Notes under the pieces: model-generated | What the model saw: only the letters and a program-made list of their open reading frames with translations | Told to the model about the DNA's origin: nothing | Database searches by the model: none | Position numbers and translations under genes: made by a program | Part shown: one piece after another, positions 63,851 to 64,000 of the stretch | Numbering within the stretch: the stretch's first letter is position 1 | Layout: each line of letters begins with the position of its first letter | Origin: Ophthalmolycus amberensis | Lineage: Eukaryota > Chordata > Actinopteri > Perciformes > Zoarcidae | DNA: 64,000 nt | Assembly (NCBI GenBank): GCA_024529925.1 | Contig: JAFEUB010001204.1 | Span: forward strand, 1-64,000 | Direction of reading: 5' to 3'

Positions 63851-63898
63851 ATGATCAAGTCCAGTTGGTTTTATGTCAAGTTCAAATACAACGAGAAG
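63851..63898 (+). CDS. Candidate first coding exon, 16 codons, product unrecognised
   Basis: ATG at 63851 has A at -3 and opens the peptide MIKSSWFYVKFKYNEK, followed at once by a consensus donor (GAGAAG|GTAAGT at 63898/63899). An in-frame TAA at 63812-63814 shows the frame does not extend upstream, so this ATG would be the true start. The sequence before it looks like a 5' untranslated region: GA-rich, with scattered CpG and preceded by a TATA-like box. I do not recognise the peptide, which is aromatic and basic and has no signal sequence. The exon ends in phase 0, as the AUTS2-like exon does, so it could be an alternative first exon spliced in frame to a later AUTS2 exon, or the start of a separate gene running off the right edge. 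A short open frame before a chance GTAAGT remains possible. Confidence 0.42.
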
Positions 63899-64000
63899 GT
63901 AAGTACATATGTTGATTCATTGTTTTTTCCTTCTCCCTCTGGGCTGATTCCTCTACTCTGAGTGTCCTGGCAAATATCTGTGATATTGATTGTCCGTGAA

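Overview
The window looks like vertebrate, almost certainly teleost (ray-finned fish), nuclear DNA. Long open frames are absent, dinucleotide microsatellites are dense, splice signals are of vertebrate type, and several degraded repeats resemble families I remember from teleost genomes (hAT-type miniature elements built around a 'caagtaaaagtcctgcat' motif, an L1-type LINE tail, and a diffuse family carrying 'caactattggatggattgcc'). No species can be named. Nothing bacterial or viral is visible.

One coding exon is supported with good confidence. At 36006-36218 (+) a 213-base, phase-0/phase-0 exon with clean acceptor, branch point and donor encodes 71 residues that align almost without gaps to the second-exon region of AUTS2 (activator of transcription and developmental regulator) as I remember it. 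It is more likely AUTS2 than its relatives FBRSL1 and FBRS. On that reading the rest of the window is intron: at least 36 kb upstream and up to 28 kb downstream. AUTS2 is known for very large 5' introns rich in conserved enhancers, which fits this near-empty landscape.

A second, weaker coding element lies at the right edge. A candidate promoter with a TATA-like box near 63384 and a GA-rich 5' untranslated region leads to an ATG at 63851 and a 16-codon first coding exon ending in a consensus donor at 63898/63899. I do not recognise its short peptide. It ends in phase 0, as the AUTS2-like exon does, so it could be an alternative AUTS2 first exon used in frame, or the start of another gene.

Layout: 1-36 kb is upstream intron or intergenic sequence with hAT relics (2.7-3.1, 9.7-10.4, 24.6-24.9, 33.3-33.9 kb), an L1 tail (18.5-18.9 kb), copies of the diffuse repeat family (11.7, 12.3, 27.8-28.1, 35.2-35.5 kb) and many microsatellites. 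36-64 kb is downstream intron with further repeats (46.7-47.1, 58.1 kb), a CpG-rich segment with a perfect 11-bp inverted repeat (49.2-49.6 kb), a 92-bp alternating purine-pyrimidine tract (57.65 kb), and a sequence at 60.24 kb that copies the AUTS2-like exon's donor junction at 23 of 24 positions. Several AT-rich blocks with homeobox-like cores are listed as possible conserved regulatory elements. They cannot be confirmed without alignment.
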